Assembly: GCF_016651105.1 (NCBI RefSeq)
Contig: NZ_JAEKEL010000001.1
Span: forward strand, 5,136,001 to 5,200,000
Direction: 5' to 3'
Source: Pseudomonas sp. TH15
GTDB taxonomy: Bacteria; Pseudomonadota; Gammaproteobacteria; Pseudomonadales; Pseudomonadaceae
DNA: 64,000 nucleotides
A program made the translations under genes and the position numbers. Below the pieces are notes generated by a model. That model made no database searches. It was not told the DNA's origin and saw only the letters and a list, made by a program, of their open reading frames with translations. Shown one piece after another: positions 9,324 to 18,141 of this stretch (positions are counted from its first letter, which is position 1; the number at the start of each line of letters is the position of its first letter).

Positions 9324-10304
9324 CTATCGCGAAATTATTTCCTGACTGCCGTCAGACAACGTGCGCACCGCCACCGGCAAGATGCTCGGCAAGGCCTTGA
9401 GCAACGCGTCGGTGTTGTCGGATTTGAACACGCTGGTCAGGCGCAGATTGCCCACTTTGTCGTTGCCAACCGTCAGCGGCTTCTCGCGATAGCGGGACAC
9501 TTCGGCAGCGACTTCAGCCAGGCTGGCGTTGTTGAACACCAGTTTGCCGCTGCGCCAGGCCGTCAGTTCGTGCGGGTTGACCGCGTAGGCTGCCGCGACT
9601 TGGCCATGAGCATCGATATGGGTGCCGAGGCCGGCAGTCAGACTGATGAATTCATTGTCCGGCGCATCATGCCCCTGCACCTTGACCGTGCCCTGCTCCA
9701 CCGCGACCCTGGTTTGCGTCAGGTCCCGGCGCACATCGAACCGGGTGCCGGTGACCGTGACCTGGCCATTGCCGGTCTCGACCACAAACGGTCGACGGGT
9801 GTCGTGCTCAACGCTGAACATCGCCTCGCCTTCCTTCAGCTCGATGCCGCGACGATCCTTTTCAAACCGCACCTGCACCCGGCAGCGGCTGTTCAGGTCG
9901 ATGATCGAACCGTCCGGCAACGCTACATGCTGACGCTCGCCCAGGGCCGTGGAAAATTCAGCGGTATAGGTCGCCGGGTGATTCAAGCCACTGAACAAGC
10001 CCAAGCCGAGCGCCACCGTCAACACGCTGGCGGCCACCGCGTAACGCACAAAGGGTCGACGCTGACGACTCGGCGGGGTTTCGCACAAGGCTTGCAGGCG
10101 TTTGGCGGGCAACAGATCGGCCGCCGTCCACAGGCCCTGAAGCAATTGAAACTCATCGACATGCTGAGGGTGTTCAGCCAGCCAGGCCTCAAAGCGTCGA
10201 TGTTCCAAGGCGTCCACGGCAGGCTCCTGCAAACGCACAAACCACCGTGCCGCCTCGTCGCGAACCGCTGTTTGCCCGCACGCACAATCACGAGTATCCA
10301 TCAT
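9324..10304 (-). CDS. fecR: FecR-family transmembrane anti-sigma factor
   Basis: 326-residue inner-membrane regulator. The N-terminal cytoplasmic FecR_N region (about 15-60, RDEAARWFVRLQE and ALEHRRFEAWLAEHP) would bind the sigma factor. One membrane helix (YAVAASVLTVALGLGLF, about 92-108) follows, then a periplasmic FecR domain and a C-terminal STN-like part. AGGAA precedes the first of two adjacent ATGs. It lies between fecI and fecA on the same strand, with 88 bases to fecA and 99 to fecI. Confidence 0.9.
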   Translation of the reverse strand: MMDTRDCACGQTAVRDEAARWFVRLQEPAVDALEHRRFEAWLAEHPQHVDEFQLLQGLWTAADLLPAKRLQALCETPPSRQRRPFVRYAVAASVLTVALGLGLFSGLNHPATYTAEFSTALGERQHVALPDGSIIDLNSRCRVQVRFEKDRRGIELKEGEAMFSVEHDTRRPFVVETGNGQVTVTGTRFDVRRDLTQTRVAVEQGTVKVQGHDAPDNEFISLTAGLGTHIDAHGQVAAAYAVNPHELTAWRSGKLVFNNASLAEVAAEVSRYREKPLTVGNDKVGNLRLTSVFKSDNTDALLKALPSILPVAVRTLSDGSQEIISR

Positions 10305-10356
10305 GGAAATTCCTGTTTGGCCGGGGTTGGAAATAGGACGTCACGACACGTCTCCC

Positions 10357-10386
10357 TGTAGGAGCTGCCGAAGGCTGCGATCTTTC
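10357..10386. repeat. Single REP element
   Basis: A CTGTAGGAGCTGCCGAAGGCTGCGATCTTT copy lies in the gap between fecI and fecR. It could form a small hairpin and tune the fecI/fecR expression ratio. Same family as 38509 and 51021. Confidence 0.8.
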
Positions 10387-10401
10387 CCGGGGCACCGCGA
10401 A

Positions 10402-10902
10402 TCATGACTGCGCCCCATCCAGGCGATCGCGCAGATGCCGCAGGGTGCGGATCATATACTTTTCCACCATGTTCTTGGACAGCCCCAACCGCTCGGCGAT
10501 TTCCGCCTGGGTCAGGCCTTCGATCTTCTGCCAGACAAACACCTTGCGGCAGTTGATCGGCAACTCCGTCAGGGCCTGTTCGATGGAATCCGCCAACTGG
10601 ATCGCATGCATGAAATGCTCCGGGTCGCCGGACGACGACACACTGTGATCAACCGCCTCGGATTCCATGGCGCCCCGCCGATCCTCACGCCGATAGCCAT
10701 CCACCGCAATGTTGCGCGCGGTCTGGTGCAAATACGCCCGAGGCTGCTCCACCGCCGCCGAATCGGACTCAAGCACCCGCACGAAGGTGTCATGGGCCAG
10801 ATCCTCGGCCTGCTGACGATTTCTCAGGCGACGGGTCCAGGTGCCGATCAACTCTTCGTAATGCTCGAAAAAGCCGTGGGTACGAGGCAGCTTGGGGGTC
10901 AT
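10402..10902 (-). CDS. fecI: ECF sigma factor, FecI type
   Basis: 166-residue extracytoplasmic-function sigma factor predicted to direct transcription of fecA. Region 2 (RNRQQAEDLAHDTFVRVLE, then QPRAYLHQTARNIAVDGYRRE) and region 4 (LTELPINCRKVFVWQKIEGLTQAEIAERLGLSKNMVEKYMIRTL) are complete. The ATG at 10902 gives MTPKLPRTHGFFEHYEEL, a standard FecI-type start. The frame is open a further 30 codons upstream but that stretch reads as leader DNA. No strong ribosome site is visible. It heads the fecI-fecR-fecA unit. Confidence 0.92.
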   Translation of the reverse strand: MTPKLPRTHGFFEHYEELIGTWTRRLRNRQQAEDLAHDTFVRVLESDSAAVEQPRAYLHQTARNIAVDGYRREDRRGAMESEAVDHSVSSSGDPEHFMHAIQLADSIEQALTELPINCRKVFVWQKIEGLTQAEIAERLGLSKNMVEKYMIRTLRHLRDRLDGAQS

Positions 10903-10929
10903 TGCAGTGTGCTGTGGGGAGGAGGCGCG

Positions 10930-10948
10930 AATAGTAATGCTTCCTATT
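10930..10948 (-). promoter_or_regulatory. Possible Fur box upstream of fecI
   Basis: AATAGTAATGCTTCCTATT has AATAG/CTATT inverted arms and matches 10 of 19 positions of GATAATGATAATCATTATC. It lies 28 bases before the fecI start, where iron repression would be expected. The match is moderate. Confidence 0.35.
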
Positions 10949-10998
10949 AACTCGAAGCAATGTATTCCTCGTCCGAACATTCCGATAGCCACTCAAGC

Positions 10999-11376
10999 TC
11001 ATCGATTTTTTGAAATCACACCACTCATGTATTGATTTAAATCGCGCAGATCATTAATCCTCCAAGCGTACGGCGATAGCTTTACACCATTCTCTTGCAA
11101 AGTTCTTGGAATCAAGTCTCCATTTGGACGAAGTATTATTGACGAAACAATAACGCCCGGATAATCATTTAATCGTTTTTTGAAAGCGGATGTTGTAAGA
11201 TCAGGTGTTGGAGGATTGCTTTTATTAGCCAATGGTCCTGTTCCTTTGAGATCTACTCCGTGGCACATGGTGCATCGCTGCAAATAGAGATTTTTCCCAT
11301 TAACATTATCCGCGAAGGACACGGATGGTTGGGCGATCAACAAAGTCGCGAGTACCGCGACGAATGCCGTTTTCAT
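10999..11376 (-). CDS. Small c-type cytochrome
   Basis: 125-residue exported monohaem cytochrome: signal peptide (1-22, ending VSFA) then the CTMCH haem-binding motif. The ATG at 11376 is preceded by GGGAGG. The C-terminal part (GDLIPRTLQENGVKLSPYAWRINDLRDLNQYM) lines up with the usual MP-containing helix region, but the axial methionine position appears to hold Ile, so the sixth ligand is uncertain. Its base composition is clearly more AT-rich than its neighbours, suggesting recent acquisition. It is read in the same direction as fecI with a 96-base gap. Its electron partner is unknown. Confidence 0.75.
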   Translation of the reverse strand: MKTAFVAVLATLLIAQPSVSFADNVNGKNLYLQRCTMCHGVDLKGTGPLANKSNPPTPDLTTSAFKKRLNDYPGVIVSSIILRPNGDLIPRTLQENGVKLSPYAWRINDLRDLNQYMSGVISKNR

Positions 11377-11443
11377 TGTTTGCCTCCCTGGCGTCTTTAA
11401 GGTCGCGCATGATGCGCGAGATTTATCGCCTGGCGCAAAACAA

Positions 11444-11533
11444 TGTGGGAGCGAGCCTGCTCGCGAAGGCGGTACATCAGTCACTTAATGCATTGACTGA
11501 CAGGACGCTTTCGCGAGCAGGCTCGCTCCCACA
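11444..11533. repeat. REP doublet
   Basis: TGTGGGAGCGAGCCTGCTCGCGAAGG and an inverted copy TTCGCGAGCAGGCTCGCTCCCACA flank about 45 bases, between the adhesin stop and the cytochrome start. The rest of the 206-base gap shows only the cytochrome ribosome site. Confidence 0.85.
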
Positions 11534-11582
11534 GGTTTTTTGGTGGAGGCGGGTTCAAGTGCATCCATCACTGGCCATTGGA

Positions 11583-14500
11583 TCAGCCTTTCTCGTCGAT
11601 CCCGGCTTGCAGGGTCTGGGTGTCCAGATGCCCGCTCAGGGTGACCGGGCCGACTTTCAGGTTGCCGTTTTCCAGGGAAACCTTCGGTGCGTTTTCCTCG
11701 GTTTTGTGTGGCAGATCGAGACCTGCGTTGATGCCGTAGTCGCGGTTGCTCAGGTCCGTGGTGCTGACTTTCGAGCCGCCCAGATCCACCCGGGCTTCGG
11801 TCGAGGCAATCCGTGCGCCGGTCAGTTGCGTGGCGCCGCCAACCTTCAGATCCACACCTTGTGTGCCGCTGATACCCGAGGCCTGGCCGACGCTGTCCTT
11901 GTGCGCATAACCGCCGTCGGCTTTCAGGGTCGGTTTGTAGTCAGTGCCGCCGAGTTTGGCATTGTCGGCGACTTTATCCTTCTCGGCTGGTTTTGCTTTT
12001 GTCGCGGTCAGGCCCAAGTCAACGTCGACCTTAGCGCTGGTCTGGCTGTCCTGACGGCTTTCCACGGTCAGATCACCGCCCACCTTGCCGCTGACGGTCC
12101 CGGCATCGATCCGCGCACCGGCCAGATGCACATCCCCGGAAGAATTGACGATGACGCTGTCAGCCTTGATCTGACTGTTCTGCTGCGTCGTGCCTTTCAG
12201 GTGATCAACCCCAACCTTGGCCCCGGCATTGAAGCCGTGGTCACTGCTGGCAACGTTCTTTTCATCCACAACAACCGGTGTGCTGTTGCTCAGGTTGCCG
12301 CCCGCATTCAGCGCGACATTCCAGTTAGTGCGGTTCTGCGTGGACTGGGCCGATTCCTGATTGATCCCACCCTGCTGCGCATCAAGGCTGACGCTCGGGG
12401 CGCTGACCTGGGTGCCTTGCAGGTGGATAGCCTCACCGCTGAGAGCGATGTTGCCCTGACTGTTGAGCTGGCCACCGGTCAAGGTTTGGGTGTTTTCGTT
12501 GACCCGACCGATGTTGAAATTGCCGCTCAAATTGCCGCCCTGATCAGCGCTTTTCTCAGTACTGGTTTTACTACCACCCACCTTCAGACCACCGCCAAGG
12601 TTGCTGCCCGAGGCGCTGTGCGTGTCGGTCGCCGCTTGCAGATCGAGTTTGCCGTCAGCCTTCAAGTCGATGCCGCCTGCCGTATCAACCTTCGTCCCTT
12701 GGAGGATTTGATCGCCACCACTGCTCAACACCACTGGGCCTTTGCCCTGAATACTCGCGACCTGAGCCTGGCTGTCTTGCGTCTGTTTGCCGGTGTGATC
12801 GAGCTGGAAGCCGGCGCCCAGATCAACATTGGTGCCGTTAGTGCCTGGCGCCGTGCCGACGTTCAGCGAGCCATTGCCGCGCAGACTGGAGGTGTCACTG
12901 CTCTGACGGTCGTTGGCCTGATTCAGCGCCAGCTCACCGCCGGTCTTGATCGAAACCCCGCCCTGCCCGCCATCGAAATGGCTGCCTTCAAACTGACCCT
13001 TTTCGCGCAGGTTGATGTTCACCCCGTCGCTGCCGGCATAGTTGCCAGCCACCGCGGTGGAGCTGTCTTTGCGCGTCTGGCTGCTGCCGCCCGCACCGCT
13101 GCCGGCAACGTTCACGTCTTCACCGGTTTTGGTGTAGACCCGCACGTCAGCCTTGGCGTCCAGCGCCTGATCGGTGCGGCTGTGGGTGTTGCTCGCGGCG
13201 CTCGCCACCAACGCGTCGGCGCTGATGTTCACCTTGCCCGAACTCGCCTGGTATTGGGTACCCTGGTCCTGCAAGGTACCGGCGACCTTGACGTCCACGG
13301 TGCCGCCCTTGAACTGGCTGACCACGGCGTTGCCGGTTTGCTCGGTATGGCTGGCATCCTGGTGACCGATAGCCACGTCGATGCCGACATTCGGCTGACC
13401 GAGATTGGCCAACGCGTCCTTGTCCGGCACCTTGCCGTTCAACACGTCCTTGACTGCCCCGGCGATGGGTCGGGCGATGTCTTTGTATTCGACGTTGGCG
13501 CCAATATCCGCCGACCAGTTGCTCTCGTGATGAGTGCTGCTGTCGGTGTTGCTTGCAGCGCGATTGTCGACCTCGTCCGCCGCGACATCCAGACCTTTGC
13601 CGGCATCAAGATGCGCGCCTTCGGTGGTGAGCTTTCCGGTATTGATGTTCAGGTTGCCGCTGCTTTGGACGCTGGTGGTTTGCGCCGTGGTTTTGCTGGC
13701 GGTGTCTTGCGAGGTGTTGTGGGCGAAATCGACACCACTTCCGGCGCGGTCGAGGCCGCCGGTGTAGTAGAAACCGCCGCTGGTGCTGGTTTTATCGGTC
13801 GAAGTGCTGTGGCTATCCTGCTCGGCCAGCAGCGAGACGTTTTTGCCGGTCAGGGTCGCGTCACCGTTGGTGGCTTTGACCTCGGCGCCCTTGAGCATCA
13901 GGTCGCCGCCCGCCGCCAGTTGCACGTTGCCGCCGCTGAGGCTGGAGCCCTGCTGCTTGACGTCGTTGCTGGTCACGGTTTGTTGCTTGTCTTCGTAATG
14001 CACACCGGCGCGGTACTGGCCGGCGTCCGGGGCGTTTTCCTTGGCGTAGGCGTCGAAGCCACGGGTCTCGGTGGTTTTGCTGCTGTCGCTGGTGTTTTGC
14101 GCAGAATGTACTTTCACATCCCCCGCCGCATCAACGCTCAGGGTGCCATCGGCCTTGACCGTCGCGCCGGCCACTTCAATGTCCTTGGCGCTCTTGAGCT
14201 TGAGGTTGCTGTCGGAGGTCAGCTCGCTGCGCACCGTGGTGCTGTCCTTGGCGTTCTGCCGGGTTTCGTCCTTGGTGATGCCGAAGAACTTGCTGTCCTT
14301 GTCGTGGCTGTTGGCGTGGGAGGTGTCCTGCACGCCATCGATGATCAGCGAACCCTTGTCGCTGACAACACTGGCCTCAGTGCCGCCGCGCACCTGGCTA
14401 CCGCTGATGCGCACGTCGTCAGCCTTGACGATCAGTTTGCCGGTAGCGTTGACCTTGCTGCCCTGGTTTTGGGTTTTGCCTTGATCGGCGTCGCCGGTCT

Positions 14501-16082
14501 TGCCGAAGAAACCGCCACCGACCAAATCGCCCGAGTAGCTGTTGTCGCTCTTGCGCTGGGTGCGGCTGGCGCTGGTGATTTCGACCTGTTTGCCGGCGAG
14601 GTTGATGTCGCCCTTGCTAGACAATTGCGCACCTTCGGAACGCAGCAATGCCGCCGTGGCCAGGGCGATATTTCCGCCCTTCAACTGACTGGTGATGCTG
14701 CGTTGTTCTTCGCTGCTGGTGTCCCAGTTGGCTTTCCACAGGTGTTTGCGGTGGTTGCCCTGGTCGGTTTGGGTGTGGCTTTCGGTGGCGGCGGTCAGGC
14801 GCAGGTCGCCGCCGCTTTGGAGGTTCAAATTGTTTGCCGCATCGACTTTGGCCGCCTTGAGTTCGGTGTCGCCACCGGAGGAAAGCTGCGCGTCACGGCT
14901 GGCAAGAATCTGGCTGCCGTGCTGGCGCGAGTCGCTGTCGGTCTGGGTCCGGTCGTAGGTTTCCCAGGTGATGCCGATGGTGCTGTTGTTCCAGTTTTCG
15001 CGAGTCTGCTGGAGCTTGCGGCTTTCGACGGTGGTCAGGGTCAGGTTGCGTTTGGCGTCGAGTTTGACGTCGCGGCCACTCACGTCGGCAGCGGCCAGGG
15101 TCAAGTCTTTGCCGCTGTGCAGGCCGACATCACCCTGGTTGCTGCGCACGCCGGCACGGGTGACGTCGAGGCTGTCGGCAACGGCTTGACCGCTGATGCT
15201 CAGGTCGCCAGCGGAACGAATCTGCACGCTATCGCGGCCCGCCACTTGCACCGGGCCAACCCGCACGCCTGCACCTTCAGCGGTACTGACGATGTTGATG
15301 CGCCCGGCCTGCATCGCGCCGAACAGGCTGGCGTCGATGCGTTGGTCCTGGGTGTTGCCGGTCGGGTCCACCGCTTTCACCTGGCCACTAGCGTAATCCA
15401 CCTGATTGCGGCCGACCGTGAGGTTCAGTTGATCCCGCGCACTGAGGCTGCCCTGGCTATCGATACGCGGTGCGATCAGGTTGATCGAGCCTTCGCGGTT
15501 TTGCAGGCCCGCGCCTTGAATCTGCAAGCTGCCCTTGGCGTCACGGGTGCTCAGGGCTTGCAGCTTGCCGTCGTTCAATTCGGGGCGACCGACCACTAGG
15601 TTGGCGTTCGGCGTGTTGATGAAACTGCCGCCGTTCACCGAGATACCGTTGGGGTTGGCCAACACGTAATCGGCGGATTTTCCGAAGATTTCCTGGGCGC
15701 CGTTGAGGGCCGAGGCGTTGCGGCTGATCACTTCGTTGAGGATCACGCTCGCGGCGTGGCCCTGGAACTGCGGGTTGGCCGCCAGTTGCCCGGCGAGCTG
15801 GGATTGCCCGGCCTGCAAGGCGTTGTTCAGCACCAAGCCCTGGCGGTCGACGTTGTAGTCCAGAAACTGGTTATGCGACAGGCCGGAACCATTGGGCGCA
15901 ACGATGTTGACGATGGGCACGCCGCCCTGGGTTTGCAGTTGCGCGGTGCCACCGGGGCCCGGCGCGACCACCACACCACCCGCGAAGGCGCTGGGAAAAT
16001 GGGCAATCAGGAACAGGCTGGCAATCGCCCAGCGCAGTTTGCCCCGTGGGGAAAGATGGAACGCAAATGTCTGTGCAGGCAT
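11583..16082 (-). CDS. Two-partner secretion exoprotein, filamentous haemagglutinin family (TpsA)
   Basis: 1499-residue secreted beta-helical adhesin. The signal region (1-34, ending PSAFA) is followed by the TPS secretion domain (about 36-280) with NPNGI at 143-147. The rest is haemagglutinin repeats with many DxxxxxG-type turns and polar S/T/D/G-rich strands. The C-terminus ends in repeat-like sequence (LSGHLDTQTLQAGIDEKG), and no CdiA-type VENN motif or toxin domain was seen. A GAGAGG ribosome site overlaps the stop of the preceding 28-codon ORF, 5 bases before ATG. The partner transporter TpsB is immediately upstream. Role inferred: attachment or biofilm. Confidence 0.88.
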   Translation of the reverse strand: MPAQTFAFHLSPRGKLRWAIASLFLIAHFPSAFAGGVVVAPGPGGTAQLQTQGGVPIVNIVAPNGSGLSHNQFLDYNVDRQGLVLNNALQAGQSQLAGQLAANPQFQGHAASVILNEVISRNASALNGAQEIFGKSADYVLANPNGISVNGGSFINTPNANLVVGRPELNDGKLQALSTRDAKGSLQIQGAGLQNREGSINLIAPRIDSQGSLSARDQLNLTVGRNQVDYASGQVKAVDPTGNTQDQRIDASLFGAMQAGRINIVSTAEGAGVRVGPVQVAGRDSVQIRSAGDLSISGQAVADSLDVTRAGVRSNQGDVGLHSGKDLTLAAADVSGRDVKLDAKRNLTLTTVESRKLQQTRENWNNSTIGITWETYDRTQTDSDSRQHGSQILASRDAQLSSGGDTELKAAKVDAANNLNLQSGGDLRLTAATESHTQTDQGNHRKHLWKANWDTSSEEQRSITSQLKGGNIALATAALLRSEGAQLSSKGDINLAGKQVEITSASRTQRKSDNSYSGDLVGGGFFGKTGDADQGKTQNQGSKVNATGKLIVKADDVRISGSQVRGGTEASVVSDKGSLIIDGVQDTSHANSHDKDSKFFGITKDETRQNAKDSTTVRSELTSDSNLKLKSAKDIEVAGATVKADGTLSVDAAGDVKVHSAQNTSDSSKTTETRGFDAYAKENAPDAGQYRAGVHYEDKQQTVTSNDVKQQGSSLSGGNVQLAAGGDLMLKGAEVKATNGDATLTGKNVSLLAEQDSHSTSTDKTSTSGGFYYTGGLDRAGSGVDFAHNTSQDTASKTTAQTTSVQSSGNLNINTGKLTTEGAHLDAGKGLDVAADEVDNRAASNTDSSTHHESNWSADIGANVEYKDIARPIAGAVKDVLNGKVPDKDALANLGQPNVGIDVAIGHQDASHTEQTGNAVVSQFKGGTVDVKVAGTLQDQGTQYQASSGKVNISADALVASAASNTHSRTDQALDAKADVRVYTKTGEDVNVAGSGAGGSSQTRKDSSTAVAGNYAGSDGVNINLREKGQFEGSHFDGGQGGVSIKTGGELALNQANDRQSSDTSSLRGNGSLNVGTAPGTNGTNVDLGAGFQLDHTGKQTQDSQAQVASIQGKGPVVLSSGGDQILQGTKVDTAGGIDLKADGKLDLQAATDTHSASGSNLGGGLKVGGSKTSTEKSADQGGNLSGNFNIGRVNENTQTLTGGQLNSQGNIALSGEAIHLQGTQVSAPSVSLDAQQGGINQESAQSTQNRTNWNVALNAGGNLSNSTPVVVDEKNVASSDHGFNAGAKVGVDHLKGTTQQNSQIKADSVIVNSSGDVHLAGARIDAGTVSGKVGGDLTVESRQDSQTSAKVDVDLGLTATKAKPAEKDKVADNAKLGGTDYKPTLKADGGYAHKDSVGQASGISGTQGVDLKVGGATQLTGARIASTEARVDLGGSKVSTTDLSNRDYGINAGLDLPHKTEENAPKVSLENGNLKVGPVTLSGHLDTQTLQAGIDEKG

Positions 16083-16091
16083 AAAAACCTC

Positions 16092-16178
16092 TCAATTAAA
16101 GTGCGGCATCACGTTGCGCGCCGAGTTGTTGGCCGTGGCTGTGGCGCTCAGGTCCGACGGCTGTTGTTGGGTGTTCAT
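16092..16178 (-). CDS. 28-codon ORF bridging tpsB and tpsA
   Basis: A short frame encodes MNTQQQPSDLSATATANNSA followed by RNVMPHFN. Its ATG overlaps the tpsB stop as ATGA, and its TGA is followed at once by the GAGG ribosome site of tpsA (10-base gap). This fits translational coupling between transporter and exoprotein. The peptide has no signal sequence or known motif. It could be a coupling ORF without a functional product. Confidence 0.45.
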   Translation of the reverse strand: MNTQQQPSDLSATATANNSARNVMPHFN

Positions 16179-17902
16179 AGCGTTAGCCCCACGCGCATCA
16201 GCCAGGTTTCTGGCTCCTGATGAAAACCGCTGGGGGTGTTGAGGCTGCGTTGGTAATCGATGTCCACTTGCAGGTTTTTCCAGCTCAGGTTGACCCCGGC
16301 GCTGGCCCCGCTCAGACGTTGGCCCTGGGCGCCGTGGTCGGCCTTGATCCAGCCGTTGTCCAGACCCAGGCGCGGGGTGACTTGCATTGGCAAATTGCTT
16401 TTTAAAGGCAGGCGCAGGGTGTTGCGCCAGATCGCTCCGCTGGCGCCGGAGGCACTGTTGACCCGGTAACCGCGCACGGCGGAATCGTCGGTGCCCAGCA
16501 GCTGTTCGACGGCCGGCAGCGGATCGGGGCTGTATTGCACGTTGAACTGGCTCTGCCATTGCCAGGCCTGCTGGCCAAATTGACCGTTGCGCCACTGGCT
16601 GAGGCCGGCGCGGTATTTGCGGAACTGCGCTTTCGGCTGGTTGCTGACCTGGCGATTGGCATCGTCATCGGCGCCGAGCCAGCGCAGGCCCTGGGCATAA
16701 TTGATGTCCAGGTTCCAGACCGCGCTGTTGAGCCAGAACAGGTTCAGCCCGGCTTCGGCCACGGTCAGCGTCGGGCTCTGGATACCGAGGCGAACGTTCT
16801 CCAGGTAGCTGTCGACGTCCTTGTGCGCCAGTTGCAGATTGGCGCTGAGCTGATGACTTTGATCGCGCCACAGCACGCGGTCGGCACGCAAGCTGAGCTG
16901 GTCGGTGATACCGGTACTGTGAAACGTCACGCTGGGGAGTTTGAACGGCGCACGGTATTCGGCATGACTGGCGAAGACGCTGTAGGTCCAGTAGCCGTAA
17001 GGAATCGCGTAATAAAGGCTGGCGTTGCGGCTGTAGCGATCGCCGTGATTGAGGGTGTCGCTGGCGCTGAGATTGAGTGAGTCGTTGAGCTCCAGCGGGC
17101 TGTCGAGACTCAGGCTCAGGGTGTCGCGATCCCGTCCGGTGCTAGCGCTGCCGAGGTTGTCCGCGCCCAGGCCCAACGCCCAACGCGACTGACCGCTGGT
17201 GCGCGAACGCAGAATGATCCGCGAGGCGCCGGGCTCGGTGCCGGGGGAGATGTCAGCGGTCAAGTCCACCGAACGCAGACGGTTCAACTGGTCCAGGCCT
17301 TGTTCGAGATCGCGCAGGTTCAGCGGCTTGCCAAGCATCCCGGGAAACGCACCGCCGAGGGACACCGGCAGGCTCTGGTCGGCCAGTTCGATGGACTCGA
17401 CATAACCTTCATCGACCACGATATCCAGCGACTGCCCCGCCGCTGGTGCGCTGCTGAGGTACGGCCGACTGGCGATGTAACCGGCGTCCACGTACAGCGC
17501 GGTGATGGTCGCCAGCAGATGGTTGATCTGGCCGACGCCCATGCACGCCGACAGCTGCGGCTTGATTCGCTCGTTGAGTTTTTGGCTGTTGATCAGAGTA
17601 ACGCCGCCGATGCGCGTACCGCTCAGCGGCCAGCAGCGTTCATCCGGGGTGACTTGGGCGGGCAACGCGGGCGTGACCGGCGGCGCACCGAAACTGCCGC
17701 GTTCCAGTTGCCGACGACGTTCTTCCAGTTGCAGTTGTTGCAGGTCGCGCTGTTGCTGTTGCTGCTGGCGCAGTAGTTCCTGGCCTGGAGCGGAAGGGTC
17801 AGCGGCCTGAAGGGATGAAACACTCAGGCTCAACAACAAAACCAACAACAGCGTGCGAGGTGTGGGACTGCGACGAGGAACAGCGCGAAGCGAATACGGC
17901 AC
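16175..17902 (-). CDS. Two-partner secretion outer-membrane transporter (TpsB, ShlB/FhaC family)
   Basis: 575-residue Omp85-superfamily transporter for the adjacent TpsA. It has a signal peptide (about 1-33, ending VSSLQA), a Gln/Leu-rich helical stretch (about 42-70, RQQQQQQRDLQQLQLEERR), POTRA domains (about 75-225) and a 16-strand barrel ending LMRVGLTL. Length and order match ShlB/FhaC. Its stop overlaps the start of the 28-codon ORF, and tpsA follows, so all three are one operon. The 239-base AT-rich region upstream, shared with the divergent efflux genes, holds the promoter. Confidence 0.92.
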   Translation of the reverse strand: MPYSLRAVPRRSPTPRTLLLVLLLSLSVSSLQAADPSAPGQELLRQQQQQQRDLQQLQLEERRRQLERGSFGAPPVTPALPAQVTPDERCWPLSGTRIGGVTLINSQKLNERIKPQLSACMGVGQINHLLATITALYVDAGYIASRPYLSSAPAAGQSLDIVVDEGYVESIELADQSLPVSLGGAFPGMLGKPLNLRDLEQGLDQLNRLRSVDLTADISPGTEPGASRIILRSRTSGQSRWALGLGADNLGSASTGRDRDTLSLSLDSPLELNDSLNLSASDTLNHGDRYSRNASLYYAIPYGYWTYSVFASHAEYRAPFKLPSVTFHSTGITDQLSLRADRVLWRDQSHQLSANLQLAHKDVDSYLENVRLGIQSPTLTVAEAGLNLFWLNSAVWNLDINYAQGLRWLGADDDANRQVSNQPKAQFRKYRAGLSQWRNGQFGQQAWQWQSQFNVQYSPDPLPAVEQLLGTDDSAVRGYRVNSASGASGAIWRNTLRLPLKSNLPMQVTPRLGLDNGWIKADHGAQGQRLSGASAGVNLSWKNLQVDIDYQRSLNTPSGFHQEPETWLMRVGLTL

Positions 17903-18141
17903 TCAACATCCTTGCGATCATCAAATGGCTCAATGCCATCCCATCAATTTTCGTGATAGTCAGATCGTTCCAACTCAAATGCAAGACGCGTCCTACAACG
18001 CTTACATTTCTTAAACAATTGGTCAGCTTTCATTTTCTCAATCACCCATCTGACGACCGGCAGTAAAAATCAATTGTCAGAATATATTACCTGCGTCATA
18101 TTACATCCGTAATAAACAGCCGTTTCCCACAGGTATTTCCC

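Noticed and set aside
7289-9400. 703-codon plus-strand open frame opposite fecA
   Set aside because: Antisense shadow of the receptor gene, rich in His/Val/Arg as expected from reversed codons; the sense strand is a clear FecA.
11325-15599. 1424-codon plus-strand open frame opposite tpsA
   Set aside because: It is the antisense shadow of the repeat-rich adhesin. GC-rich codon bias removes stops in this frame, and there is no ribosome site, domain or sensible composition.
11583-16082. Contact-dependent inhibition (CdiA) toxin at the end of TpsA
   Set aside because: No VENN motif, no distinct C-terminal toxin domain and no small immunity gene after it; the protein ends in haemagglutinin-like repeat sequence.
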